Position numbers and translations under genes: made by a program | The notes under the pieces: generated by a model | The model's database searches: none | What the model was told of the DNA's origin: nothing | The model's input: only the letters and a program-made list of their open reading frames with translations | Assembly (NCBI RefSeq): GCF_001625305.1 | Contig: NW_017804476.1 | Coordinates: forward strand, 391,276 to 455,275 | From: Branchiostoma belcheri | Lineage: Eukaryota > Chordata > Leptocardii > Amphioxiformes > Branchiostomatidae | Reading direction: 5' to 3' | Length of the DNA stretch: 64,000 nt | In this document: one piece after another, positions 32,600 through 51,300 of the stretch | How positions within the stretch are numbered: position 1 is the first letter of the stretch | Layout of the letters: every line of letters starts with the position of its first letter

Positions 32600-35192
32600 C
32601 ACTGTGACTTTTACACAGCTGTGTACAACAGCTGGTCTAATTTACCCTGATAACCACAACTACGTTACCGCCAAAAATCAATCCCTACAGAAAAATAATG
32701 GCTCTCTGCTCAAAATCATATTTCGGACTAGTTTGTGTCAAAATAACACACAGGCAGCAGCAATAAGTATTCAATTTGGTCAAAGTATAGTAGCTGGAAT
32801 CTGATAATTCAATCAGCCTCGGCACCACATGTTTCTAATGCAAACGGTACCTGTCCTTGGTGCTGAACGCCATTCTCATAGTAAAACACACAGTATGTAT
32901 GGTGAAAACCACTGTGACGCGCGCGCTCGCTTTTTGAGCGTCCGTAAAGTACAGGGACTTGTTAAAGCTGGACAAACCTTACAGAAAAAAAATGACATGC
33001 ACTTGAGGAAGGTAGGAGTGGAACTGTCAACGGTCTACGATAAATTCACAATGGCAGCGGCTACATGTTAGTTTTGTTACGTTGCATTCGGGCAAGCTGA
33101 TTCCACCTACATGAAAATCTATCACTAAAATAGCTTATTTTACGCTTTTCATAGACTGCATCGATTACATACGCTATATGCTGTTGTATATGAACCATTT
33201 ATTCGTCTGGCTACGAGTTATGTAATATCAAAACGGCCGATTACGCCCCAGGCTTGCAGGCATTCTTCCCAACAAGTTTACGTGCAAACGGTGCCTGTCT
33301 ACTTTGGAAGACCAGAGTGACTGCTCGAAAGCTCTAGGTGAGAGAACTTTTAACTTTAAATCGAACGTTTTAACTTTAAACATGTAACTACCAACAACAG
33401 ATGAACTTTCATGACAATATCAACTTTATTGTTCAGCAACTGTAACTGGTACAATGTATTAATCTCCAAGCAGATCATACGGTGGCAAGGCAGCATTGGC
33501 CAGAGGAGTGTCCATTAGCTAATGTAGGCAGAGAATAAACAACAAAGGTAGATACACGAACTATGCTAAAACGCAATTCTAACAGTTGATCCATAGCTAT
33601 ACTAACTTTACTCAGTTTCAATGCTACCAATCTTTATCTAGGAGAGTATTATATTACATACAGTGTCATTTTTGTAGCGAATCGGATATGAATTAAATTC
33701 TCCTACTAGGGTACACTGATACCTGAGTAGGGCTTGGCAGGAGCATATTCAAGATATCTGGTTTTGAATGGGGTAATGTAACATAAGTTTTGGAAGCTAT
33801 GGAATGCATCAACTTTTGTCGTTTTCTTCTGTTCACATGTTGGACGCGACATCAGAATGTGGGACTCGTCTTCAATATCCTCCTTGCCGCAGTGTGTTCA
33901 CTTAAAACAAGACCACACTCAGACATTCAGTTTTACTTTAATATAACAAACAGGAATTTCCCGGAGACAAACTTGGTACAAGCCCCGGCACCGCGTCAAG
34001 GTGTTGCCTCCATTGCCGAGGTAAATTTGGACGCAATCCTGACAACAACCACTAACAGTCCCGACAAAAGTACAACAACCACTCACAGTCCCGACAAAAT
34101 TACAACATAGCGGCAAAGTTTACAGAGTTTCACTCAGCTCACACAACAGGATAAATGTTAAAAGAATGTTTTATTGTGAAAGTGAACAGCCAGAATTGAA
34201 GAAGGCAATGTTGTTATTTGTGCCCTGTCTTGCTAAGTTTTCTTTTAGTTTTCATCCCTGCCTATCTAATATCTTTTATTTTTATTTGGTTAAGTCACAC
34301 TCTGCCTATCTAATATTTTCTATTTTCATTTGGTTAAGTCATACTCTGTATGTCTACAGTTGGTTTTATTTGTTATATTCAGCTAGACTGTCTATTTGTA
34401 GTCGTATTAAGCCTCATTCTTCCTTAGCTGTTCACAATCTTTTTAAACCCAATTGTATTTTTCTCTACACCAATGCGAGCTGAGTGTACTCCATACGAAG
34501 TTTGAGAAAAAGACAAAATTACCGAGACTGTAAATAGTAATGTCAGGATGAGCGTCGGTTTGCCAATAATTCTGTGCCAATTTCCCATGGCTAGAAGCAA
34601 GTGACTAGGACCAAAATCATTCCGACATACAGTCCGAGTCCGTCTACTACCCTGCCCAACATATTTGCTGTCCTTGTCAACAAAACCAACGTCAAAATAC
34701 ACTATATGATATTAACGAGTAATCAATTTTGTACAAAAATCAAATCATTCAAAGGGGTATGGCGGTTTTGGGGAATTCTGTGCTCAATAGCAATTGTCCT
34801 CTGGAAAGTCAATGTATGGATCTCATGCCATGGATCACCTGCATTGACAAAAAACAGAACACAAAGCAAACAAGAAAATATGACAGGCAATCATGTATGA
34901 GAAAGACAAGAAAAGTGCAATAAAATAAACTACGAAACACGTCCATCAGTTTGGTAAACATAGGATATTGCCATTTTTTTTCTTTTACACAACCAGGAAT
35001 TACACAACAGAACACAATATCAGAATATCAGACTAGAATCATAGATACATGTCTTTCAAACACTCCAAAAACAACCGTCATACAATATATCATAGAAATC
35101 ATAACATTTACGTGTAAACGTCTACAGAAATGCCGGTCCCACTGTCCGCCTGTGTCTTGTGTCCTATTGGTTGACTCGGCGAACTTTGGTTG
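32600..35192. other. Intergenic, no secure gene
   Basis: Noted only: one unit-like copy (GTCCTTGGTGCTGAACGCCA, 32854) of the array found at 50.3 kb; a partial copy of the 51.0-kb MITE at about 33460 (TCTCCAAGCAGATCATACGG); and a 57-bp tandem duplication around TTTGGTTAAGTCA[CT]ACTCTG at 34260-34345. Confidence 0.4.
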
Positions 35193-35315
35193 ACTTTTTT
35201 GACAGGGGTGTTTCATCCCCCCTGGATTTTTTTGACTAGGGTTTACTCCCTAGGACTTCTGTGCAGGGGTGTCTTCCCTGGGTGTCTGTGCAGGGTTTTC
35301 CTTCCCTGTATTCTC
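35193..35315 (+). repeat. Tandem row of small hairpins
   Basis: Four short stem-loops follow one another about 30 bp apart: CAGGGGTGTTTCATCCCCCC, CTAGGGTTTACTCCCTAG, CAGGGGTGTCTTCCCTG and CAGGGTTTTCCTTCCCTG. Stem bases change together while pairing is kept. Confidence 0.65.
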
Positions 35316-35889
35316 ATACTTATAACGTAACACCAACCTATTTATGTAACGTCATGCCAATATAAAAGGGACAAGTGTATTCAGCAAACTAATGTTAAGT
35401 AATGGTTATATACTTATTGACATCACATAAATGATAAACAGGCCCCACAAAAAGTCTAACAGAATAGCTGAATAACAAAAACAAATCAACTTCACAAAAT
35501 CTACACCTTTGTACATATGTTAAATTTCAAAGACTCAGACTAAAAAAAAATTAGAATAAAAAGATCACAACACACTATGAACCTCAAACATTACACAACT
35601 TGCAAATGTATACATACATGGGCATCACAAAATCTGAACTCAAACATCAGCAAAACAAAGTTACAATTCAAAGATGTCTACGTCCATACATATTGTATGT
35701 TTATCAAAGAAGCATACATGAAAATTGTAAATTCTCAAAGAGATTGACACACAAAATCGCCGCGCCGCGTGCCTGCAAAGCTGGGTTACACCAAGCGCCC
35801 CTCCCTTACTTGTTTAAAGTCGCGAAGAAAAGGATAACATGCCTTGAATCAAAAGCCAATAATTTACTAATAGAAGCCCCCGTACTAAC

Positions 35890-36314
35890 TTGTACAGTCA
35901 ACTTGCTTCTGCTGGTCTTCACAATCGGAGCTGTGGTCACCAGATTTCCACCTACCAGTCACGAAACTACATCCTCTCAGTTGGTGGAACTGTGTTGTTA
36001 GAAAAGGAAAGACAAGAAGAAAGAGTAGGTTATAATTAATGCTAGATGCACTGTGCAAAATCACCTTGGTTCACCCATGCACATCCAGGCAACATTCAAC
36101 TATGTCCAACCCTGTACAAGACAAACTACAGCATGTACTTTACACAGGGAGCAACATATTTATCCACTTATTTCTTCATTCATTCATTCACTCATGCATT
36201 CATAGTTTCCATACAGTCTGGTCAGAGCTGCGGTGGCTGCTTCCTTCAACTTCTCGGCGATAAAGAAGACGTCTTCGCGTTGTAGACACTTCGAATTCAG
36301 TCTTCAGGTGCACG
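35890..36314 (-). other. Two weak exon candidates of 100 nt each
   Basis: On the minus strand 36215-36314 lies between TTACAG and GTATGG, and 35890-35989 between AACACAG and GTTAGT. The first has one frame reading REDVFFIAEKLKEAATAALT, which looks protein-like, but that frame does not join in phase to the open frame of the second (GRWKSGDHSSDCEDQQK). I recognise no family; these may be parts of different transcripts or chance. Confidence 0.2.
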
Positions 36315-37499
36315 CTGTAACTGTAATGTTGGACAAAAAGAAAAGAAACACGTTAACAAGTACAAGATGCGATTCTAAACATTGCTGCCCATACCCTGTA
36401 CTGGGTAGACAAACTAGAACATATACAATACACTAGGAACATTACATAGAATCCATATAATATGTTTGAAAACAAACAGTCACATGTAAAAACTTTTTTT
36501 ACTTTTTTCACTTGTGTGTGCGTGCGTGAATGCTTAGAAAAGAACACTCATTCAACCAAATAAACATTGTATATAGGACACTTTATTTAGATTACTTACT
36601 TACTTACTACACATTTCAAGCAACGAACACATTTCTTCACATATTTTAGAGACATTTTAAATTTTAATGAAATATGCAAAATACTTTTTGAAATTTTGCA
36701 TACCTCTTACATTCAGACACTTTGCAAGCATCGGAATATTATATATTTTAGGGACGTTTTGAAGTGTGTGTGGTGTGTGTGCAAAGATACAGGAAATAGA
36801 AAGTTACGATATAGTCAAGGGGAGGGGCGCTAGCTATAGGGAAACTAACTAAAACTTACCCCATAAGACACCCAGGGGGTTCGGTACGAGCCTAACAAAT
36901 TAACGATCTTTTAAAAGTTTTAAATAATCATTTTAAGAATGGATTTTAGACTTGTTTTTCTAGGTCATTTGGTATTAGATATACATTATTTACCAACTTG
37001 ATACTTTATTGGGGTATCTATTAGTTGCACAAACTAATACGTATTACCCAAACTACCCACATTTCCCAAATGGGGCAATATAAAAGCAAAAGGCATGAGT
37101 GGGACCTAACCCCATAAGAACTACACAAGCGGGGACAGACCCCCCATTTTTTCATGAGGAAGAAAAATCGTTAGTACAATGTAATAGGAACTATGATAAA
37201 ATGCTCTATTCTAATAATAATCCATATAATTCTATAAGAGCAAGTCTTTAGAATTCTATGGATTTTAGTGGTGTTAATTCACATGGGTTATCATACTACC
37301 ATAAAGGCCCCGAAGAGCATGGGAGCGATCTTACTAAGATGGCTCCCATGCTAAGAGCACAAGGAGTACAATGAGTCCAATAGTGTTTGTGTACGTGTGT
37401 GTAAGTGGTTGCAGAATGAACGACACCGTTGATGTAGTGTAAGATTTTTTGTGTGGTCAAACCGCGCCGCGCTGCATGTGGGCATTACTGATATTTGGG

Positions 37500-38170
37500 T
37501 CCTCGCGAATTACTTTTATAAAACGCACGGGTTAAAACTATACAACGTTTACACCTATACCACGCACGCTTTACAACTATAACAACGTCGCGAGATGCCC
37601 CTTTTTTCAAAAGATATTGTTGTGAACCTTTTTCAAAAAGATTCACATCCGCGCGCTGCAAGCAACATACAACTTACAATAAACCACAGCAATAGAATCA
37701 TCACAATATCAACTTAAAATTAATACAAAACAACCAAGCCATGTGAAATAACACCACTAAACCTAGACTAACCATGACAATATAATGTGAGGAATTTTGT
37801 GTAGCACTCACAAAATTCCTGACATATCTTCAACACATAGTCATACAACAGATCAAGAAACAAGGTCTTTTGCGCAACGTGCACGCTACGCCGCTTCGAG
37901 TCTCAAAAGAATTACGAATTGCGAACATTAGTGCACGAATTACTTCTATACATGAAAGCGCACGAGTTAATACTATATACAGCGCCCGGGTCTCCAAGTT
38001 CCCACCGCCACCTTGAGCGCAAGCTGACAACGTTGTTTCGAGCCTCAAAATCTCAGGAATCCACGAATTACACTTACACAACGCCAACGCACGAATTACA
38101 TGTTTACATGAAAGCGCACGAGTTAGTGTTACAAAACGCTGGGGCCTTTTTGCGCTGCCATGAGGGGAAA
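37500..38170. repeat. Dispersed GCGCACGAGTTA / GCACGAATTAC words
   Basis: At 37500-37600 and 37925-38140 the words GCACGAATTAC and AAAGCGCACGAGTTA, each followed by an AT-rich TATACA or TACAAA stretch, recur five to six times. It looks like a very degenerate tandem repeat. A strong donor-like CTACAG|GTAAGTGC lies at 38291, with no identifiable exon. Confidence 0.4.
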
Positions 38171-38959
38171 ATAAGAGAAAGACACTAACCTTCACGACTT
38201 ACCTTCATGCCTCAACACGTAGCTTGAACTGACGCTTGCCTGCTGTTCACCAACGGACCCCGATTTTGGACTGTCCCTTTTGTTTCTACAGGTAAGTGCT
38301 TACGTCACACTAAAAAATGAGGTTCATTTTAATCGCCTAGACTATGCAAGGGACGTTAGGGTCACTTTCCTGCAACTTTGCAATTTTGCATTCTTTGGTA
38401 CATAAATATGCTTTATGACAACCCTATAATTATTCTTTGGTACAAAAAAGTAATAAGAAATCTCGTCCCCCGTTTAGATGGAAACAATGGTTTCATCCAG
38501 AATATTCCAACCTGTGTTTCACCTGTTCGATATGCAAATGTACCACCGGCTGTGGATAACATTTGACCAACCAGAGGTTATATGGATGAGATTGAATCAA
38601 CGAATAGGAAAACTATTTTCAACCAAACACCCCTCTGCTTGCTGATATTGGTATAATCTACCCGCCATGAATGGACGTGCTATTTCGGTAGAGGGCGTGC
38701 GTGTACCGTGTGTAGAAGGGACACCTCGCGTTATACTACTATGATTCAGTAAAGCTAACACACAGCTGAGAAAAGAAAACAGAGGGTCCAATAACTTCGA
38801 ACGAGTTTTAGTTTGTCTTTAATATTATGCGCAAGGGAGATTTGTATGTTTTATCCATTGTACTGAATAAATGTACCTTGTACGATATTTGATATCTTTC
38901 TATTAATGATATGTGGAAGAGAATGCTGTCTAATGTTGCAATTCCTCATTATTATGGTA

Positions 38960-39172
38960 ATATCCGTGTCCATAATATCACCAGGGTCCATAATATCGCC
39001 ACCTTGAGAAATAGTGTGCTTTAAGATATTTTTAGTGCAACATACTTTTGGTATGCACTCCTGCACACCTCAAATGTACATACCTAGGGTATGTTGCAGT
39101 AAAAATATCTTGAAGCACACTATTTCTCAAGGTGGCGATATTATGGACCCTGGTGATATTATGGACACGGAT
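38960..39172. mobile_element. Foldback element, about 213 bp
   Basis: Arms of about 88 bp, beginning ATCCGTGTCCATAATATCAC on the left and ending with its complement on the right, pair with few mismatches around a loop at 39048-39085. Each arm contains the direct repeat GTCCATAATATC twice. There is no coding content. Confidence 0.8.
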
Positions 39173-39209
39173 GTTACATGAATGTATTAATGATGTGATG
39201 TCACCATTT

Positions 39210-39296
39210 ACAGTATGATCGAAAACTTTTGTTTTGGAAACAAACGAAAATCCATGGTCGAGTGGACGTCATCTATATAATTAAATCAACATGGCC
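39210..39296 (+). mobile_element. Harbinger-like MITE, right fragment
   Basis: TTTACAGTATGATCGAAAAC, GGACGTCATCTATATAATTA and AATCAACATGGCC followed by TAA are the right quarter of the family seen at 39420-39800. Confidence 0.65.
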
Positions 39297-39419
39297 TAAC
39301 TAATAAGAAAATCCATTGCATTTTAATGGAACAAAATCATTTTTAAAACTTGTTCCAAGAGCACTACTAATGTTCACTATTTCAAAACATTTCAATGCTA
39401 TACCCCAAAGCAATACTTA

Positions 39420-39800
39420 GGCCATGTTGATTTGATTATATGGATGACATCCGCACTCGCATTTCCAAAAAAAAAAGTTTTCAACCATACTGTAAATCGT
39501 ACAAAAGTTGCAAAATGAGCAAATATATACTGTAAGTTGCAAAAAGAATATCTAAAAAAAGGATACCAATGTCGTAGAATGCCAAATCAGACAAAAAAGA
39601 CGAAAATGTAAAAAAAAAATGAATTTGAAGAGTAGATTATTCGCCAAACCATACTCTGTGTCATTTGTCCAACCTTCATGACCACGTAGACTTCATAATG
39701 AAAGCAACTTTTTTTTGCAAAACATTTTTTTTATTCGCACGCTCGCATCAGTTTTGGGGTTCCCAGAGGACGTCATCCATATAATCAAATCAATGTGGCC
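39420..39800 (+). mobile_element. Harbinger-like MITE, complete (381 bp)
   Basis: TTA flanks both ends (39417-39419, 39801-39803). Ends are GGCCATGTTGATTTGATTAT and AATCAAATCAATGTGGCC with the usual GGATGACATCC / GACGTCATCC blocks inside. Confidence 0.85.
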
Positions 39801-40708
39801 TTATTTTCAACAATTAACTCACTTTAACTACATGTACAAGGTTTTGAAATAAACACAACAGCTCGTTACAGGGAACTTAATAAAAGTTTTATTCATCATT
39901 TTCAGTAAAACATTGTATAAACAAAATACCCAAAGGGTGAATATCTTCATACAAGTTCCTAATGCTTGGCAGATAGTCAAATAGCTTTCCCCTTTTTTTC
40001 TTTTTTTTTTAATGAGAATTGTGATTCAAATGACCCAAAATTACATGTAGCTGTTGGAAAGTATAATATGTTCAAGACAACTGCTTTATACATAGTTAAC
40101 AGTGAAAGAAAATGTTCCCTATGTTAGATACTGAGCAAAAGAGAAAATGTCCTGAACAAAATACATGTACAATGTGTATGAATCAAGTCAATGTAGGACC
40201 AACTGACATACTGTGCTTTTTGCTGAACAAGGTCATCAGGATGATAGCAAGATGTCAAGGGTCAGAGATCAAAGGGTAACAAAAGTATGACTTGGAAAGA
40301 GTACATAATACATCTCTGTGTTTGTAAATTGGTCTATGCATGTGTTCTATGCTTGCAACTAAAATATGTTTGTCACTATAAGGGAGAAAGAGAGTCTGCA
40401 ATTGTAGGAATTGATAATTGTGAGGGCAAAAAAGCAAGATATTCTAACTTTCCACAACTAAGGTTGTCTTTTTACCCAACATTTCTGAACTGAGTATCAC
40501 AAAACTTGTTGACATCTTTATGTACCATGATCTAAGCTAAAATGGGACATATTCATCATTCATAAGATGTAATATTGAAAGAATCCAACTATGGAATAAA
40601 ACGTCATGTGTACCATTTCTTAAAGAAACTGATAGAGACCGGATTGTTCAGTAACTTGGGAAAAAAACTCTACCCCTACATTGATGGTGACCAGGAAAGT
40701 GACTTGGC

Positions 40709-40963
40709 TAGCACGTCGGGAGAACGTACTGCACCTGCGCAAAACCCTGATTTTCCACGGTTTTCGTAGGATGTTTGGTTAACGTTGCATCAGAATTTTG
40801 CCTGTTGCAAAGGATATCTTTTCCGACACAACATTTGGAAACTACAGACGGGATGTTAACCTTACATATGCGAATACGACCTTATTTGATACATTCTGCC
40901 AAAGTGCTATGTACAAGACCTTAGGGGTTTTGCGCAGGTGCAGTACGTTCTACCGACGTGCTA
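40709..40963. mobile_element. TIR MITE, 255 bp, just past the LSM12 stop
   Basis: Left TAGCACGTCGGGAGAACGTA with CTGCACCTGCGCAAAACCC is mirrored at the right with one mismatch in the first 18 bases. It ends 43 bp beyond the LSM12 stop codon, so it is probably part of that gene's 3' UTR or lies immediately behind it. Confidence 0.75.
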
Positions 40964-41006
40964 TACTTGTCCTGGCCCACTGTACTGGCTGTGGTCAGAG
41001 CTGCCT

Positions 41007-47400
<6,394 letters not shown>

Positions 47401-47944
47401 AAAATTGTTGACTCAAATTTCATCTAGTTCTATTGTCACCAGACTCACCACAATATATACTGAGTCTTTCACAACCCCAGTTAGTAGATAAAGAGAAAAA
47501 AGTGTTTGTAGAAGAATTGTAAGCGTTCAATTAAGGGTCAATGACCCGCTCCGGGGTGTATATGGTGTCATGAGGCCTGGTCTATTCCATCGATTGAACC
47601 ACCGAGTGAGCGCAGCAACATTTCTTCGTCGAAGAAGTTATAACGCTATAGAACGCTATGCTTGCTAATGTCAAACAAGGAAAAGGAGTCGGCAAGCATT
47701 TATTTCTGGACAACCATACGATGCTATCATTGTTTCCTGAAGTTCATATAATTCTACACAAAATGTGCAAAATTGAGCCTCATCGTAATTGAACGGTTAT
47801 ATTTTATTTCTAGTTTTCCGAAAAGTTTAAGTAAAATTTTACCAAAAGTTAGAGTTACACATTTTTGCCTCTAAAAGTTGAAGTCAAACGTTTTCGAGAA
47901 GTTAAAAGTTTGTAAAGTTCAACTTTTGCCCCTCTGTCCTCATT

Positions 47945-48282
47945 TCACAGGCTCTTGAAGATCCCAACGGGCGAAATTTGACTCCAATAAGTCGGCCATG
48001 ATGCTTTCACAGATGGTCGTTCCCGGACCTGTGAAGTACAGAAAGAAAATCTAAGCAATCTAAAGCAAATGCATTATGTTTACCTTCACATGGCCCAGCT
48101 TAAAAAGCTTTGTTTATTCTTACTCAAACATATTCATATATTTATATGGTGACCATGCAGCCCCTCTTGAAGTTCTGCATGGCACTTGCAACATTATGTT
48201 CGCCAACACCAGTTACCATGGTGACAGACGTCTGGTTCAGGTTATTACCTCCATGAAATGGAAGGTATTGTTTTTGGCGCGT

Positions 48283-48357
<75 letters not shown>

Positions 48358-51300
48358 TTTGTGTTTCCGCATTTTTGAACCTTCATAAGTCCATAACGCC
48401 TTCATGGATTGTGGTGATATTTGGTATGCTGGTAGGTCTTAGGAGGGCGAAGGTCAAGGTCAAATATGGGCCTCCTGGTGGATGGCCTTGGTACTGCAGC
48501 AGCACTTCCGGTTTAAGGTTGAGTCAGGACATGGCTGAGAGGAATCTCCTTTATACTTGCGAGGCAGGGTAACAGATGTGGCTATGCCCAGCGAGGCAGC
48601 GCGCTCCCTCAGGGGAATAGGTGACCTATTTCAGGGCAAATGTGGCAGTGCCACTGTATGGCTGTGTGTTTGAAAACAAACAACCTGTGTTATTACCTCC
48701 ATGAAAATGGAGGTATTGTTTTTGTTGCGTCTGTCTGTCTGTCTGTCTGTCTGTCTGTGTGTTTGTGTCTCCGCACATTTGCGGCCAGCATAACTTCATA
48801 ACGCCTTTATGGATTGTGATGATATTTGGTATGCTGATAGGTCTTAGGAAGACGAAGGTCAAGGTCAAATATACGCCTCCTGGTGGATGACCTTGGTACT
48901 GCAGCAGAACTTCCGGTTTTTGTATCTTTTGTCCTGAATATGCTATGGTCTTGATTTTTTGGTGGCAGATAGATTGTCCTGTCAGGAATAAGTGGTGTGG
49001 GTTTGGTCCCCCTAGCAGCTTGTTCTGGAAATGCAGGGGACTTTCGGGCGAAATCTTTAAAAGCCAATAAGTCCAGATAGAAACAATGTATTTTCATCAT
49101 TTTTGGTATGTAGGTAGCTGAGAGAGAGATGTACATAATTAACTGCAAATTATGCAAATGAGGACTTAATTTGCATAATTAATGAGGAAATTCTATAATT
49201 ACAGTGTTTTGCATTATGGTACTTTCATACATGTAATGTACTAGTATGTAATCTATGGCAGATGGAACATCACCAGATACCAATTATGCAAATGATGACC
49301 TAATTTGCATAATTAATGCGAAAATTCTATGACTCCTTAGTGGTAAATGATGGGAATTTCATACTTGGTACATGTGTAAGTTAATCAAAAGTTAACATCA
49401 CGATGCATTTATTATGTTAATGTGGAGGTAATTTGCATAATTAAAGAAGAAATTAACATTTACATGTCAAGCCCATATTTCATGGAGGTATGAGATCTCG
49501 GAACTCTTGTTCTTTATTTGTTTGGAGAAGAAGAGGAAGAAACTAAGGAAAAACAACATGTTTTCTTTCGACAAACATAAAATTGGAGAATACTAAAAAC
49601 TTTACGTGGATTAATGTGTTATGTATTATGTGTTAATGTATTATATCATAGATGACATCATCGTTTTGCTTGTTATTAATTATTTATTATGATAAACTTA
49701 ATACTAGTATCTAAAATACGTTGCTGTTCTCGCCATAAAGATCTAAGTATATAAACATGCTTTCCAAAATTGTCGAACCAAGTGCACTGAAAATGTCCTT
49801 ACCATGTTGTAGTACTGTTCTAGTTTTGGATATCTTCCCCCCAGTTCTAACCCCTCCCACACCAGGTAGGCCAGGACAGGGAAGAACACAGCATCCGCCA
49901 TGGTGAAGTCCCCACCAGTAATGAACGGTCCCTGAAGATTACAACAAAACGTGTGGGGAAAAATAGTCGACGTACCGCGTACTATAACTCCTACTATAAC
50001 TCGCAAATGTGATGTTAAACAATATAAGAAAGATTAAAAATTCCAAAGAACGAAAAGAAAGATGAAAAAGTGTAAATTTAACCTCTCTTACACCGAACTG
50101 TAGCGTTCTGTGCAAGACACCAGTGAGAGATACAATCTGTTGTTACCTCTGATAGGTATGCTTCCCAATTGTTGATCTCCTTCGCCAGTTTTTGTTGGTT
50201 AACAGCATCCTATAGACAGAACAGAAACATAACTTTACCGTTATGGTCGTATCCTGCTTCATACCTTTTGGTCGAAAGCGGCCTTAAGCGGATTATAGTT
50301 GAACTGCAGACCTAAGTATTTCGTGATTCCACTATCCACACATAGGCAAACATATCTGTCCTTGGTGCTGAACGCCATCCACACATAGGCAAACATATCT
50401 GTCCATGGTGCTAAACGCCATCCACGCACAGACAAACATATCTGTCCTTTGCTGAACACCATCCACACACAAACATATCTGTCCTTCGTACTGAACGCCA
50501 TCCACATACAAGCAAACACATCTGTCCTTGGCACTGAACGCCATCCACACATAGGCAAATATGTCTGTCCTTGGTACTGAACGCCATCCACACACAGGCA
50601 AACATATCTGTCCTTGGTACTGAACGCCATCCACACACAAACACATCTGTCCTTCGAATTCGTACTGAACGCCATCCACACACAGGTGAACACATCTGTC
50701 CATGGTACTGTATGCCACCCACGCACAGGCAAACATGCCTGTCTTTGGTACTGAACGCCATCCACACACGCCAAACACATCTGTCCGTGGTACTGAACAC
50801 CATCAACACACAGTCAAACAGACGGCAGATATTTATTCCGTATAACCATACGAAACCTTTACCGTATTTTCCGAGCCGTCTTCCTCCCTAACACAGCAGA
50901 TAGAGGTTGGTCCGACCCCGATGGTTTGCGCCTGAAGCATTCGCTGTACGACCACTGTCTGTTGGCCGATGTCACTCGGTAAAAGAGACTTACTCTCAAA
51001 CACTTTCTGTGGCGGTCAACAAATAGATAGGTTACGAGTAATCTCCAAGCAGATCCTACGGTGGCAAGGCAGTATCCGACCGGCCAAGCAGTGTCCACTA
51101 GCCACCGGTGCCTGACACTACTTGGCCGATTGGATGCGTATATACTGCCTTGCAAGGTTCTACTTGGAGATTAGTTAGGCCTATCTATAGGAAAGGTTGT
51201 AGGGTTTGTAACAGTAGCCAATAGCCAGTAGTCAATAGCCAATGACCTTGAGCGCAGCCAATCTGAGCTTTCCGAGCATAGGGTGTTTCCCGCCAAAACA

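Noticed and set aside
48076-48378. Frames encoding Cys-Val or Thr-His runs
   Set aside because: They are translations of the GT microsatellite.
50259-50809. Overlapping minus-strand frames of 130-170 codons rich in Cys, Val and Trp
   Set aside because: They arise from the 43-bp minisatellite, which is free of stops in several frames; they lie inside a GST intron.
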